Part shown: one piece after another, positions 1-8,791 of the stretch
How the letters are laid out: each line of letters begins with the position of its first letter
Numbering within the stretch: position 1 is the first letter of the stretch
Assembly (NCBI RefSeq): GCF_900104685.1
Contig: NZ_LT629755.1
Location: forward strand, 1,426,001-1,490,000
Source: Agromyces flavus
GTDB lineage: Bacteria > Actinomycetota > Actinomycetes > Actinomycetales > Microbacteriaceae
Direction: 5' to 3'
Length of the DNA stretch: 64,000 nucleotides
Position numbers and translations under genes: made by a program
The notes under the pieces: model-generated
What the model was told of the DNA's origin: nothing
Seen by the model: the letters and a program-made list of their open reading frames with translations, nothing else
Databases searched by the model: none

Positions 1-655
1 CGCCGCCCTTGCGCGTGAGCACCGGCACGAACCGCGCGCCGCCCTCGAAGCGGCGTCGGATCCGCTCGTTCATGGCCTTGTGGGCTCGCACCTTCGCCGA
101 GTCGCCGAGGTTGACGACGTGCAGCGTCGCCTCGTAGAGGAAGCGGTTGAGCCCGCCCTGCGGCGCGGGACGCGTGGTGCGGTTGAGGTCGATCAACCGG
201 TCGGGCGTGAGCGAATCGGGCGTCTCGGGCAGTTCGGCGGGGAGGAGGTCGCTCGTGGCCTCCTCGACGATCGCCACGTGGGCGCCGGTGTCGGTGGTCA
301 CGCGCTCGCGGCGCAGACGCGACGCGTCGGAGGCGAGCAGCGCGCTGTACGGCGAGGCATCGCGTCCGGCCGCGCGCCGGTAGCCGCCGCGCGCCGTGGA
401 CGACGCCAGTACCTCGACCGAGGTCGTGCCCGTGGTGACGGCACCGAGGTCACCCGGGTCGACCGCCACGTCGTCGATGGCCACGGCGACCTCGTCGTCG
501 GGCATCTGCGGCGCCGGCGCGGGCGGCAGGTCGACGCGGACGTCGACCGTCTCGCGGTCGGCCGCGTGCGCTCCACCGCCCTCGGCGGGGCGCTCGGTGC
601 TGCGGGAACGTGGGCGGCGGGCGACAGGGCCCGTCTCGTCATCGTGTTCAGCCAC
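1..655 (-). CDS. MinD/ParA-like P-loop ATPase, N-terminal part only
   Basis: The gene runs off the left edge; 218 residues are visible. After a disordered Pro/Arg/Asp-rich stretch of about 150 residues comes a conserved segment (LNRFLYEATLHVVNLGDSAK), then VPVLTRKGG, the start of a deviant Walker A motif. This layout matches the actinobacterial MinD-like ATPases with long acidic N-termini, several of which accompany type VII secretion, though no secretion gene is in view. The GTG start at 655 is preceded by GAGGAG five to six bases upstream. It lies downstream of pyc on the same strand with 35 bp between. ATPase assignment is firm, role is not. Confidence 0.75.
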   Translation of the reverse strand, partial: MAEHDDETGPVARRPRSRSTERPAEGGGAHAADRETVDVRVDLPPAPAPQMPDDEVAVAIDDVAVDPGDLGAVTTGTTSVEVLASSTARGGYRRAAGRDASPYSALLASDASRLRRERVTTDTGAHVAIVEEATSDLLPAELPETPDSLTPDRLIDLNRTTRPAPQGGLNRFLYEATLHVVNLGDSAKVRAHKAMNERIRRRFEGGARFVPVLTRKGG

Positions 656-690
656 CGATTCCTCCTCGGGGGTGCGGAACGCTCCCGAGT

Positions 691-3600
691 CTATCGTGGG
701 CGCACGACGACGAGCAGGTCACCCGCCTCGACCTGCTGCGTCTTCGGGATCGCGACGCGCTCGACGACGCCGGTGACCGGCGAGGTGATCGCCGCCTCCA
801 TCTTCATGGCCTCGATCGACGCGACGGCCTGGCCTGCCGCGATCTCGGCGCCCACCTCGACCTGGAGGGTGACCACGCCGGAGAACGGGGCGGCGATCTG
901 GCCCGGCTGCGAGGCATCCGCCTTCTCTGCCGCTCGGCTCTCGACCGTGATGCTGCGATCGCGGACGAACACGGGGCGCAACTGGCCGTTGAGGATCGTC
1001 ATGACCGTGCGCATGCCCTTGTCGTCGGCCTCGCCAATGGCCTCGAGGCCGGCGTACAGCCGCACGCCCCTGGCGATCTCGACCACGTGCTCGGACCCCG
1101 GCCGGAGCCCGTAGAGGTAGTCGGCCGTGTCGACGACCGAGAGGTCGCCGAAGAGCTCGCGGATCTGCTCGAACTGCCTCGTCGGGGCGGGGAACAGCAG
1201 CGCGTTCAGCAGTGCACGACGTTCATCGCCGGGCTCCTCGAGACCGCGTCGCTGCGCATGGGTGAGCTCGGTGACGCCGACGCGGACGTCGCGTCCGGCG
1301 AGCACCTTCGACCGGAAGGGCTCGGGCCATCCGCCCGGCAGATCGCCGAGCTCGCCGGCCATGAAGCCGATGACGGAGTCGGGCACGTCGTACTTCTCGG
1401 GGTTGGCCGCGAAGTCGGCCGGATCGGCCTTCACGGCCGCGAGGTGCAGGGCCAGGTCGCCGACGACCTTCGACGAGGGCGTCACCTTCGGCACGCGCCC
1501 GAGGATCTCGTTGGCGGCGGCGTACATGTCCTCGATGAGCTCGAAGTCGTCGGCCAGGCCGAGCGCGATGGCCTGCTGGCGGAGGTTCGACAGCTGGCCG
1601 CCCGGGATCTCGTGGTGGTAGACGCGGCCCGTGGGTCCGGGCAGGCCGGACTCGAACGGGCGATAGAGGCGGCGCACGGCCTCCCAGTAAGGCTCCAGGT
1701 CGGAGACCGCGTCGAGCGAGATCCCAGTGTCGCGCTCGGTGTGCGCGAGTGCGGCCACGAGCGATGAGGCCGAGGGCTGGCTCGTCGTTCCCGCCATGGG
1801 CGCGCTCGCGACGTCGACCGCGTCGACGCCGGCGCGACTCGCGGCGAGCAGCGTCGCGAGCTGTCCGCCCGCGGTGTCGTGCGTGTGCAGGTGCACCGGC
1901 AGGTCGAAGCGCTCGCGCAGCGCGGTGACGAGCTTCTCGGCGGCCGCGGGTCGCAGGAGGCCGGCCATGTCCTTGATCGCGAGGATGTGCGCGCCTGCGG
2001 CGACGATGTCGTCGGCGAGGCGGAGGTAGTAGTCGAGGGTGTAGAGGTCCTCGGCAGGGTCGAGCAGGTCGCCCGTGTAGCAGACGGCGACCTCGGCGAT
2101 GGAGCCGCCTGTGGCGAGCACGGCGTCGATCGCGGGGCGCATCTGCGAGACGTCGTTGAGCGCGTCGAAGATGCGGAAGATGTCGACGCCCGTGGCGGCG
2201 GCCTCCTGCACGAACGCGTCGGTGACCTCGGTGGGGTACGGCGTGTAGCCCACCGTGTTGCGGCCGCGCAGCAGCATCTGGATGTTGATGTTGGGAAGGG
2301 CCTCGCGCAGCGACGCGAGCCGCTCCCACGGGTCTTCGCCGAGGAACCGCAGTGCGACGTCGTAGGTGGCCCCGCCCCACGCCTCGACCGACAGCAGCTC
2401 GGGCGTGAGGCGCGCGACGTACGGTGCGACGGCGACGAGGTCGCGCGTGCGCACGCGAGTCGCGAGCAGCGACTGGTGGGCGTCGCGGAAGGTGGTCTCG
2501 GTCACGGCGAGCGGGGTCTGGGCTCGGAGGGCCGATGCGAACCCGGCGGGTCCGAGTTCGAGCAGCCGCTGGCGCGAGCCATCCGGTGCCGGCTGCGCGA
2601 GGTCGATCTCGGGCAGCTTCTCGACGGGTGCCACGGAGGTCGGGGCCGGTCCGTTGGGCTGGTTCACCGTGACATCCGCGAGCCAGTTCAGGATCTTCGT
2701 GCCGCGGTCCTTGGAGACCCGGCCGCGCACGAGCTGAGGGCGCTCGTCGATGAACGAGGTGCTGAGGTCGCCCGCGATGAACGACGGGTCCTCGAGCACG
2801 GCCTGCAGGAAGGGGATGTTGGTGGACACGCCCCGGATGCGGAACTCGGCGAGTGCGCGCTTGGCACGCGTGACGGCCTGCTCGTAATCGCGTCCGCGGC
2901 AGATGAGCTTGGCGAGCATCGAGTCGAAGTGCGGGCTGATCTGCGCGCCGGGGTTGACCGTGCCGCCGTCCAGGCGGATGCCGGCGCCGCCGGGAGAGCG
3001 ATAGGTCGTGATCTTGCCCGTGTCGGGGCGGAAATTCGCGGTCGGGTCCTCGGTCGTGATGCGGCACTGCAGGGCGGCGCCGCGCAGCTGGATGCGGTCC
3101 TGCGTGAGGCCGAGGTCGGCGAGGGTCTCGCCGGCCGCGATGCGCATCTGGGCGACCACGAGGTCGACGTCGGTGACCTCCTCGGTCACGGTGTGCTCGA
3201 CCTGGATGCGGGGGTTCATCTCGATGAACACGTGCTGGCCGGCGCGCTCGCCCGCCGTGTCGAGCAGGAACTCGACGGTGCCCGCGTTGACGTAGCCGAT
3301 GGACTTCGCGAACGCGACCGCGTCGCGGTAGAGGGATTGCCGGATCTCGTCGGAGAGGTTCGGCGCCGGGGCGATCTCGACGACCTTCTGGTGCCGTCGC
3401 TGCACCGAGCAGTCGCGCTCGAACAGGTGCACGGTCTCGCCCGTGCCGTCGGCGAGCACCTGCACCTCGATGTGACGGGGCCGGAGGACGGCCTGCTCGA
3501 GGAACATGGTCGGGTCGCCGAACGCGCTGTCGGCCTCGCGCATGGCCTCCTCGAGCGCGCGGCGGAGGTCTTCGGGCTTGTCGACGCGACGCATGCCGCG

Positions 3601-4095
3601 CCCGCCGCCGCCCGCGACGGCCTTCGCGAAGATCGGGAAGCCGATCTCGTCGGCCTGCGCGAGAAGCGCCTCGACGTCGCGCGAGGGCTCGGTGGACTTG
3701 AGCACCGGCACGCCCGCCGCGATCGCCTGCTCCTTGGCGGTGACCTTGTTGCCGGCCATCTCGAGCACGCGCGTGGGCGGCCCGATGAAGGTGATGCCCG
3801 CGTCGGCCGCGGCCTGCGCCAGCTCGGGGTTCTCGGAGAGGAAGCCGTAGCCGGGGTAGATCGCGTCGGCGCCGGACTCCTTGGCGACCCGGATGATCTC
3901 CGAGACGTCGAGGTAGGCGCGCACCGGGTGGCCCGGCTCGCCGATCTGGTACGCCTCGTCGGCCTTCAGGCGGTGCAGCGAGTTGCGGTCCTCGTACGGG
4001 AAGACGGCGACGGTCTTGGCACCGAGCTCGACGGCGGCGCGGAACGCCCGGATGGCGATCTCACCGCGATTGGCGACCAGGATCTTCGAGAACAT
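691..4095 (-). CDS. pyc: pyruvate carboxylase
   Basis: Converts pyruvate, bicarbonate and ATP to oxaloacetate, the main anaplerotic step in the cytoplasm. The 1134 residues match the usual length of the single-chain enzyme. Order: biotin carboxylase with ATP-grasp (start MFSKILVANRGEIAIRAF to about 450), carboxyltransferase TIM barrel (RDAHQSLLATRVRT, LLRGRNTVGY, IKDMAGLL), and a C-terminal biotinyl domain with EAMKM, biotin lysine at residue 1098. ATG at 4095 is preceded by GGAAAGG; a longer open frame to 4470 has no family similarity. It is divergent from the ParA-like gene, with 79 bp between starts. Confidence 0.98.
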   Translation of the reverse strand: MFSKILVANRGEIAIRAFRAAVELGAKTVAVFPYEDRNSLHRLKADEAYQIGEPGHPVRAYLDVSEIIRVAKESGADAIYPGYGFLSENPELAQAAADAGITFIGPPTRVLEMAGNKVTAKEQAIAAGVPVLKSTEPSRDVEALLAQADEIGFPIFAKAVAGGGGRGMRRVDKPEDLRRALEEAMREADSAFGDPTMFLEQAVLRPRHIEVQVLADGTGETVHLFERDCSVQRRHQKVVEIAPAPNLSDEIRQSLYRDAVAFAKSIGYVNAGTVEFLLDTAGERAGQHVFIEMNPRIQVEHTVTEEVTDVDLVVAQMRIAAGETLADLGLTQDRIQLRGAALQCRITTEDPTANFRPDTGKITTYRSPGGAGIRLDGGTVNPGAQISPHFDSMLAKLICRGRDYEQAVTRAKRALAEFRIRGVSTNIPFLQAVLEDPSFIAGDLSTSFIDERPQLVRGRVSKDRGTKILNWLADVTVNQPNGPAPTSVAPVEKLPEIDLAQPAPDGSRQRLLELGPAGFASALRAQTPLAVTETTFRDAHQSLLATRVRTRDLVAVAPYVARLTPELLSVEAWGGATYDVALRFLGEDPWERLASLREALPNINIQMLLRGRNTVGYTPYPTEVTDAFVQEAAATGVDIFRIFDALNDVSQMRPAIDAVLATGGSIAEVAVCYTGDLLDPAEDLYTLDYYLRLADDIVAAGAHILAIKDMAGLLRPAAAEKLVTALRERFDLPVHLHTHDTAGGQLATLLAASRAGVDAVDVASAPMAGTTSQPSASSLVAALAHTERDTGISLDAVSDLEPYWEAVRRLYRPFESGLPGPTGRVYHHEIPGGQLSNLRQQAIALGLADDFELIEDMYAAANEILGRVPKVTPSSKVVGDLALHLAAVKADPADFAANPEKYDVPDSVIGFMAGELGDLPGGWPEPFRSKVLAGRDVRVGVTELTHAQRRGLEEPGDERRALLNALLFPAPTRQFEQIRELFGDLSVVDTADYLYGLRPGSEHVVEIARGVRLYAGLEAIGEADDKGMRTVMTILNGQLRPVFVRDRSITVESRAAEKADASQPGQIAAPFSGVVTLQVEVGAEIAAGQAVASIEAMKMEAAITSPVTGVVERVAIPKTQQVEAGDLLVVVRPR

Positions 4096-4174
4096 GCAGG
4101 CCTTTCCGGATGGGGGACTTCCGCACAGCGAACATTTAGGTATCGCGTTGCGAGTAACGGTAACGTATTCGCTC

Positions 4175-5017
4175 GTGCACGTTCTCTCGGTCAGTTCCCT
4201 GAAGGGCGGCGTCGGCAAGACGACCGTCACCCTCGGGCTGGCGTCTGCCGCGTTCGCGCGCGGCGTGCGCACGCTGGTGGTCGACCTCGATCCGCAGTCC
4301 GACGTCTCGACCGGCATGGACATCCAGGTCGGCGGCCATCTCAACGTCGCCGACGTCCTCGCGTCGCCGAAGGAGAAGATCGTCCGCTCGGCGATCGCCC
4401 CGAGCGGCTGGGCGCGATCGAACCCGCAGTCGACCATCGACGTCATGATCGGCAGCCCGTCCGCCATCAACTACGACGGACCGCACCCGTCGATCCGCGA
4501 CATCTGGAAGCTCGAGGAGGCGCTCGCCAACGTCGAGGCCGACTACGAGCTGGTGCTCATCGACTGCGCGCCGTCGCTCAACGCGCTCACCCGCACAGCC
4601 TGGGCCGCGAGCGACCGCGTCGCCGTCGTGACCGAGCCGGGCCTGTTCTCGGTGGCCGCCGCCGACCGCGCGCTGCGCGCGATCGAGGAGATCCGGCGCG
4701 GCCTCTCCCCCCGCCTGCAGCCGCTCGGCATCATCGTGAACCGCGCCCGCGTGCAGTCGCTCGAGCACCAGTTCCGCATCAAGGAGCTGCGGGACATGTT
4801 CGGCCCGCTCGTGCTGAGCCCGCAGCTGCCCGAGCGCACGTCGCTCCAGCAGGCGCAGGGCGCGGCCAAGCCGCTCCACATGTGGCCCGGCGAGAGCGCC
4901 GAGGAGATGTCGGCGCACTTCGACCAGCTGCTCGAGCGCGTGCTGCGCACTGCTCGGATCGGCGACTACGCCCAATCCCCTGGCGGACGACTCGAACTCG
5001 ACTCCAGCACCCGCTGA
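4175..5017 (+). CDS. ParA-family ATPase
   Basis: 280-residue P-loop ATPase. The Walker A box SLKGGVGKTT lies at residues 8–17, followed by VVDLDPQSD and LIDCAPSLN. Proteins of this class partition DNA or place protein complexes. No parB or parS is visible next to it, so it is probably an orphan ParA rather than the chromosomal one. GTG at 4175 gives the normal N-terminus directly before the beta strand leading to Walker A; the frame is open further upstream into the pyc start region. A TAACGT at 4161–4166 could be a -10. It converges on the MerR gene across a terminator hairpin. Confidence 0.85.
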   Translation: MHVLSVSSLKGGVGKTTVTLGLASAAFARGVRTLVVDLDPQSDVSTGMDIQVGGHLNVADVLASPKEKIVRSAIAPSGWARSNPQSTIDVMIGSPSAINYDGPHPSIRDIWKLEEALANVEADYELVLIDCAPSLNALTRTAWAASDRVAVVTEPGLFSVAAADRALRAIEEIRRGLSPRLQPLGIIVNRARVQSLEHQFRIKELRDMFGPLVLSPQLPERTSLQQAQGAAKPLHMWPGESAEEMSAHFDQLLERVLRTARIGDYAQSPGGRLELDSSTR

Positions 5018-5038
5018 CGACGCGCTGCGCTCGCGTCA

Positions 5039-5061
5039 CACGGCGTCACACGAACGCCGTG
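5039..5061. terminator. probable bidirectional terminator between parA-like gene and merR
   Basis: An eight-base perfect stem, CACGGCGT (5039–5046) and ACGCCGTG (5054–5061), has a seven-base loop. It lies in the short gap between two converging genes. No U tract, as often in high-GC actinobacteria. Confidence 0.55.
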
Positions 5062-5091
5062 GCGGGCCGTCGGATCTCGCGCCGGGTGCGC

Positions 5092-5646
5092 TCAGGAGAT
5101 CTTGCGGTTCGACCGGCCTCGACGAGCGGCGAGCTCGTCGACGTGGTCGGCGGGCTGCGTGTCGAGCTCGACGAGCGTGGACTCGACCTCGCGCAGCACC
5201 TTGCCGACGGCGATGCCGAACACGCCCTGCCCGCGATTGACGAGATCGATGACCTCGTCGTCGGACGTGCAGAGGTACACGCTCGCGCCGTCGCTCATGA
5301 GCGTCGTCTGCGCGAGGTCGTCGATGCCCGCCTCGCGGAGCTGGGTGACGGCCACCCGGATCTGCTGAAGCGAGATGCCGGTGTCGAGCAGGCGCTTCAC
5401 GAGCTTCAGCACGAGGATGTCGCGGAAGCCGTACAACCGCTGCGACCCGGAGCCGGCGGCGCCGCGCACCGTGGGTTCGACGAGCTCGGTGCGCGCCCAG
5501 TAGTCGAGCTGGCGGTAGCTGATGCCCGCTGCACGAGCCGCCACGGCGCCGCGGTATCCCGTGCCGTCGTCGTGCTCGGGAAGCCCGTCGGTGAAGAGCA
5601 ATCCGAGGTCGTAGCGCGTGCGTTCGCTCCGATCGAGCTCGCTCAT
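5092..5646 (-). CDS. MerR-family regulator (Rv1830 type)
   Basis: 184 residues. A MerR winged helix-turn-helix occupies about residues 20–95 (GYRGAVAARAAGISYRQLDYWARTELVEP, RLYGFRDILVLKLVKRLLDTG), followed by a ligand-like C-terminal region with VFGIAVGKV. It resembles the second MerR regulator of the mycobacterial garA–ftsR neighbourhood (Rv1830). ATG at 5646 follows AGGGG; codons further upstream to 5742 look non-coding. A TAGCGT at 5693–5698 is a possible -10 with a leader of about 40 nt. Targets are unknown. Confidence 0.85.
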   Translation of the reverse strand: MSELDRSERTRYDLGLLFTDGLPEHDDGTGYRGAVAARAAGISYRQLDYWARTELVEPTVRGAAGSGSQRLYGFRDILVLKLVKRLLDTGISLQQIRVAVTQLREAGIDDLAQTTLMSDGASVYLCTSDDEVIDLVNRGQGVFGIAVGKVLREVESTLVELDTQPADHVDELAARRGRSNRKIS

Positions 5647-5766
5647 CCGATCGCCCCTCACCTCTCGTCGGCGCCTCGACGGCGCGGGTCCCACGCTACC
5701 CACGCCCGGCATCGGAGTCGAGGACATCGGGCCGAACGTCACGGCGTGTCGCGCTCGTCGACCGGC

Positions 5767-6459
5767 TCAGCGCGAGAGGCCGTCGAGGGCGCGCTGGAGG
5801 ACGCTCGCGTGCACGACGGCCAGGTGGTCGGCCAGCTCTCTCGCGCGCTCCGCGGTGCGCGCGCGACCCGCGGCGTCGGGGCGACGCTCGGGCGCGATCG
5901 CCTGCTCGATCAGCGCCGCTTCACGCTCGGCCGCCCCCCGGAGTCCGCGCAGGTGACGTGGTTCGATGCCCACCGCGCGCAGGGCCGCGAGGGCGCGCAA
6001 CGTGTCGAGCGCATCCCGGCCGAACACCTCGGCCGGGCGGATCACCGAGGCCGCGATGGCGTCGTCGAGCAGGTTCGGCGTGGCTCCGGCCTCGCGCACC
6101 AGCTCGTCGCGCGAGAACCGGTTCGCGGTCGCCCGGACGGCGGCGGCGCTCACCGCGCCCGGCAGCGCCGGCGCCGTTCCGCCGTCGATCGCCTCGAGGT
6201 GCGCACGGATCACCTTGAGCGGCAGGTAGTGATCGCGTTGCATCGCGAGCACGAGGTGGAGCCGCTCGACGTCGGCCGGCGAGAACTTGCGGTAGCCCGC
6301 CGCCGTGCGCGACGGGGTGACGAGCCCCTGCTCCTCGAGGAACCGCAGCTTGGACGGGGTCAGGTCGGGGAACTCCGGCTGGAGCTTCGCCAGGACCTGG
6401 CCGATGCCGAGCAGCGGCGGGGCGTGGGCCGGACGCCGCGCGGCGGCGCCCTCGGTCAC
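5767..6459 (-). CDS. ftsR: FtsR-like MerR regulator of cell division
   Basis: 230 residues. The N-terminal winged helix (LLGIGQVLAKLQPEFPDLTP, KLRFLEEQGLVTP, GYRKFSPADVERL) and the block QRDHYLPLKVIRAHLEAID are characteristic of FtsR, the activator of ftsZ described in Corynebacterium glutamicum (Rv1828 in Mycobacterium). The C-terminal region is a helical domain of uncertain role. The GTG start overlaps the garA stop as GTGA, so the two are translationally coupled. The bifunctional nuclease gene found between the two MerR genes in mycobacteria is absent here. Confidence 0.88.
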   Translation of the reverse strand: MTEGAAARRPAHAPPLLGIGQVLAKLQPEFPDLTPSKLRFLEEQGLVTPSRTAAGYRKFSPADVERLHLVLAMQRDHYLPLKVIRAHLEAIDGGTAPALPGAVSAAAVRATANRFSRDELVREAGATPNLLDDAIAASVIRPAEVFGRDALDTLRALAALRAVGIEPRHLRGLRGAAEREAALIEQAIAPERRPDAAGRARTAERARELADHLAVVHASVLQRALDGLSR

Positions 6460-6971
6460 CCGGTGCCCGCCGGCGAGAGGTCGCGTCGCGATGCGTAGAA
6501 GGTGAGGCGGTACTTGCCGATCTGGACCTCGGCGCCGTCGCTGAGCAGCGCCGTGTCGATGCGCACGCCGTCGAAGTAGGTGCCGTTGAGCGAATTGAGG
6601 TCGCGGACCTCGAACGCGGTGCGGTGGCGCACGAACTCGGCGTGCTTGCGGGAGACGGTCACGTCGTCGAGGAAGATGTCGGCGTCGGGATGTCGGCCGA
6701 CGGTGGTGACGTCGGTGTCGAGGAGGAACCGCGCACCGGCGTTCGGCCCGCGACGCACGATGAGCAGTGCCGACCCGGACGGCAGCGCGGCGATCGCCTC
6801 CTGCTCGGCGGCCGAGATGTCGCCGTCGAGCGCACTGAGCTGGGCCGCCGCCTCGCGGCTGAATCCCATCGTCGTGTCGTTCGCCGCGTTCATCTCGTGC
6901 GCGGAGGTCTGCGTCGAGGGTTCATCCCTCTCGTCGCTCGCACCGGCCTGGTTCATGTCGGAATCCGCCAC
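6456..6971 (-). CDS. garA: FHA-domain metabolic regulator GarA/OdhI
   Basis: 171 residues. A disordered N-terminus carries a Thr-Thr pair (NDTTMGF) placed like the phospho-threonine site of GarA/OdhI. The FHA domain follows (VGRHPDADIFLDDVTVSRKH, LNSLNGTYFDG, VQIGKYRL). The family binds and inhibits 2-oxoglutarate dehydrogenase and controls glutamate enzymes, and is switched off when a Ser/Thr kinase phosphorylates the tail and the FHA domain binds it intramolecularly. GTG start with GGGAGG seven bases upstream; coupled to ftsR downstream and two bases from the pgsA-like stop upstream. N-terminus somewhat longer than in mycobacteria. Confidence 0.93.
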   Translation of the reverse strand: MADSDMNQAGASDERDEPSTQTSAHEMNAANDTTMGFSREAAAQLSALDGDISAAEQEAIAALPSGSALLIVRRGPNAGARFLLDTDVTTVGRHPDADIFLDDVTVSRKHAEFVRHRTAFEVRDLNSLNGTYFDGVRIDTALLSDGAEVQIGKYRLTFYASRRDLSPAGTG

Positions 6972-6973
6972 CG

Positions 6974-7594
6974 CTAACCTCCCTGCTCAAGCGTATCGGA
7001 TGCGGGTGGGCCCGACACCCGAGCAACACGCACGACGCGGGCGGTCTCGATGGCGTAGATGACGCCCGCCCACCAGTAGAGGAATGCGCCCCAGATCGTG
7101 ACCGCCCATCCGAAGGGCTCGCTCACCGGCTGCACCGCCGGGAACGCCAGCCCGAGCATGATCACCGGAAGTCCGGTGAAGAGTGCGAAAGTCGCGGCCT
7201 TGCCGAGCTGGTGCACGGGAAGCGGACCGTAGCCGTGGTTGGCCAGCACGACGCCCAGCACCACGATCAGCGCGTCGCGCGCGACGATCACGATGACGAT
7301 CCACCAGGGCACGAGCTCGTTCGCGGCGAGCCCGATGAGCGCGGCGAAGATGTACAGCCGGTCGGCGGCCGGATCGAGCAGCTGGCCGAGCCGCGTGACC
7401 TGGTCGAATCGCCGCGCGAGGTAGCCGTCGAGCAGGTCGGTCAGGCTCGCCGTCACGAGCACGATCAGCGCCGGGACGTACTCGCCGGCCACGACGAGGA
7501 CGAGGAAGACGGGGACGAGGAGCAGGCGGAGCATGCTGAGGACGTTCGGCACCGTCCAGATCCGCGTCGACACCCCCGTGTTCTGCCCACCCAC
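6974..7594 (-). CDS. CDP-alcohol phosphatidyltransferase (PgsA-like)
   Basis: 206-residue integral membrane enzyme. The family signature D-x2-DG-x2-AR-x8-G-x3-D-x3-D is intact (DLLDGYLARR then RLGQLLDPAADR, about residues 53–79), with several hydrophobic helices. Such enzymes transfer a phosphatidyl group from CDP-diacylglycerol to glycerol phosphate, phosphatidylglycerol or inositol phosphate. Position upstream of garA matches mycobacterial pgsA2, so phosphatidylglycerophosphate or cardiolipin synthesis is the best guess; the acceptor cannot be read from the sequence. GTG start; an in-frame GTG lies about 21 bases downstream. Confidence 0.85.
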   Translation of the reverse strand: MGGQNTGVSTRIWTVPNVLSMLRLLLVPVFLVLVVAGEYVPALIVLVTASLTDLLDGYLARRFDQVTRLGQLLDPAADRLYIFAALIGLAANELVPWWIVIVIVARDALIVVLGVVLANHGYGPLPVHQLGKAATFALFTGLPVIMLGLAFPAVQPVSEPFGWAVTIWGAFLYWWAGVIYAIETARVVRVARVSGPPASDTLEQGG

Positions 7595-7603
7595 GGCTCG
7601 ATC

Positions 7604-8071
7604 CTATCGAGCGGACCCACCCTCGAGCCGGGCGCGCAACGCGGGCCAGGCCTCGGCGAAGCGGGGATGCAGCGGCAGGGCGTCCACGTCGTCGGCGGCC
7701 GTCCATCGCAGGGCGATGCTCTCGGGATCGGCGAGTCGCGGTTCGAACCGTCGGGCGGAGTCCGCGACGACCGTCGTGTACGACCAGTACCCGAGGTCGA
7801 GCACGCTCTCGAAGCGAGCGACGACGAGCCCCTGGGGCAGCCCGGCCTCCTCGGTCGCCTCGCGCAGCGCCGCCTCGAACGCGGTCTCGCCTCGGTGACG
7901 CGCGCCGCCGGGGATGCCCCAGGTGCCGCCGAAGTGACTCCACGCCGCACGGTGCTGCAGCAGAACTGCGCCGCCCGGCTCCACGACCAGGAGGCCGGCG
8001 GCACCGTACCGACCCCAGTAGCGGGCTCCATCCGGACCGTGGACCCACCCGTCGCCGCTCTCGCCCGTCAT
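7604..8071 (-). CDS. Nudix hydrolase
   Basis: 155 residues. The Nudix box is complete (G-x5-E-x7-REATEEAG inside GGARHRGETAFEAALREATE, about residues 57–80). Substrate unknown; it could be a sanitising nucleotide hydrolase. It diverges from idi with about 180 bp between starts. The ATG at 8071 is preceded, six bases upstream, by CATGCT, a weak leaderless-type -10. Confidence 0.85.
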   Translation of the reverse strand: MTGESGDGWVHGPDGARYWGRYGAAGLLVVEPGGAVLLQHRAAWSHFGGTWGIPGGARHRGETAFEAALREATEEAGLPQGLVVARFESVLDLGYWSYTTVVADSARRFEPRLADPESIALRWTAADDVDALPLHPRFAEAWPALRARLEGGSAR

Positions 8072-8248
8072 CGTTCCAGCATGCCGCACGACGGCGCCGG
8101 GATCGCCCTTCCGAGGGCCGTCGCACCGCCGTGCCCTCGACCGCCCGAGCGGTCCAACTTTCGGTTGTTCCCGGTGCCCACCCTCGCTGCTAGCTTCATG
8201 GAACGGACCACGCGTCCGGTACCGGCAGGCAGCGACGAGGGGGCCACC

Positions 8249-8791
8249 ATGCAACAGACCACCGAGACCGTCGAAGACGAAGTCGTGCTCCTCGACGAGT
8301 CGGGCGCCCCGATCGGCCGGGCCCCCAAGAGCGCCGCGCACGGACCCGACACCGCCCTCCACCTCGCGTTCTCGTGCCACGTCGTCAATCCCATCGGCGA
8401 AGTCCTCGTCACCCGACGCGCCACGACGAAGCAGACGTGGCCCGGCGTCTGGACGAACTCGTTCTGCGGTCATCCCAAGCCCGCCGAACCCCTGCTGCAC
8501 GCCGTGCACCGTCGCGCCGACCACGAGCTCGGCCTCGACCTCGAGAGCGTCGAGCTGGCGTTGCCGCTCTTCCGGTACCGCGCGACCGACGCCAACGGCG
8601 TCGTCGAGAACGAGGTGTGTCCCGTGTACGTCGCGGTGGCCTCGGGGCAGCCCGATCCCAACCCGCGCGAGGTCGTCGAGTACCGCTGGGTCGAGCCGCG
8701 CGCCCTCGCGACCGCGGTCGAGGCGACGCCCTGGGCGTTCAGCCCGTGGCTGGTCCTCCAGGCCCGAGAGCTGGAGCTCTTCCGTGCCTGA
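8249..8791 (+). CDS. idi: isopentenyl-diphosphate delta-isomerase type I
   Basis: 180 residues. Interconverts IPP and DMAPP, feeding carotenoid synthesis. Type I (Nudix fold) hallmarks: TWPGVWTNSFCGHP with the catalytic Cys and metal His, HRRADHELG in place of the Nudix helix, and NEVCPVYVA. ATG follows GAGGGGG at normal spacing. It is the first gene of the seven-gene carotenoid operon and overlaps crtE by 8 bp. A promoter should lie in the 178 bp to the Nudix gene, but no convincing pair of hexamers is seen. Confidence 0.96.
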   Translation: MQQTTETVEDEVVLLDESGAPIGRAPKSAAHGPDTALHLAFSCHVVNPIGEVLVTRRATTKQTWPGVWTNSFCGHPKPAEPLLHAVHRRADHELGLDLESVELALPLFRYRATDANGVVENEVCPVYVAVASGQPDPNPREVVEYRWVEPRALATAVEATPWAFSPWLVLQARELELFRA

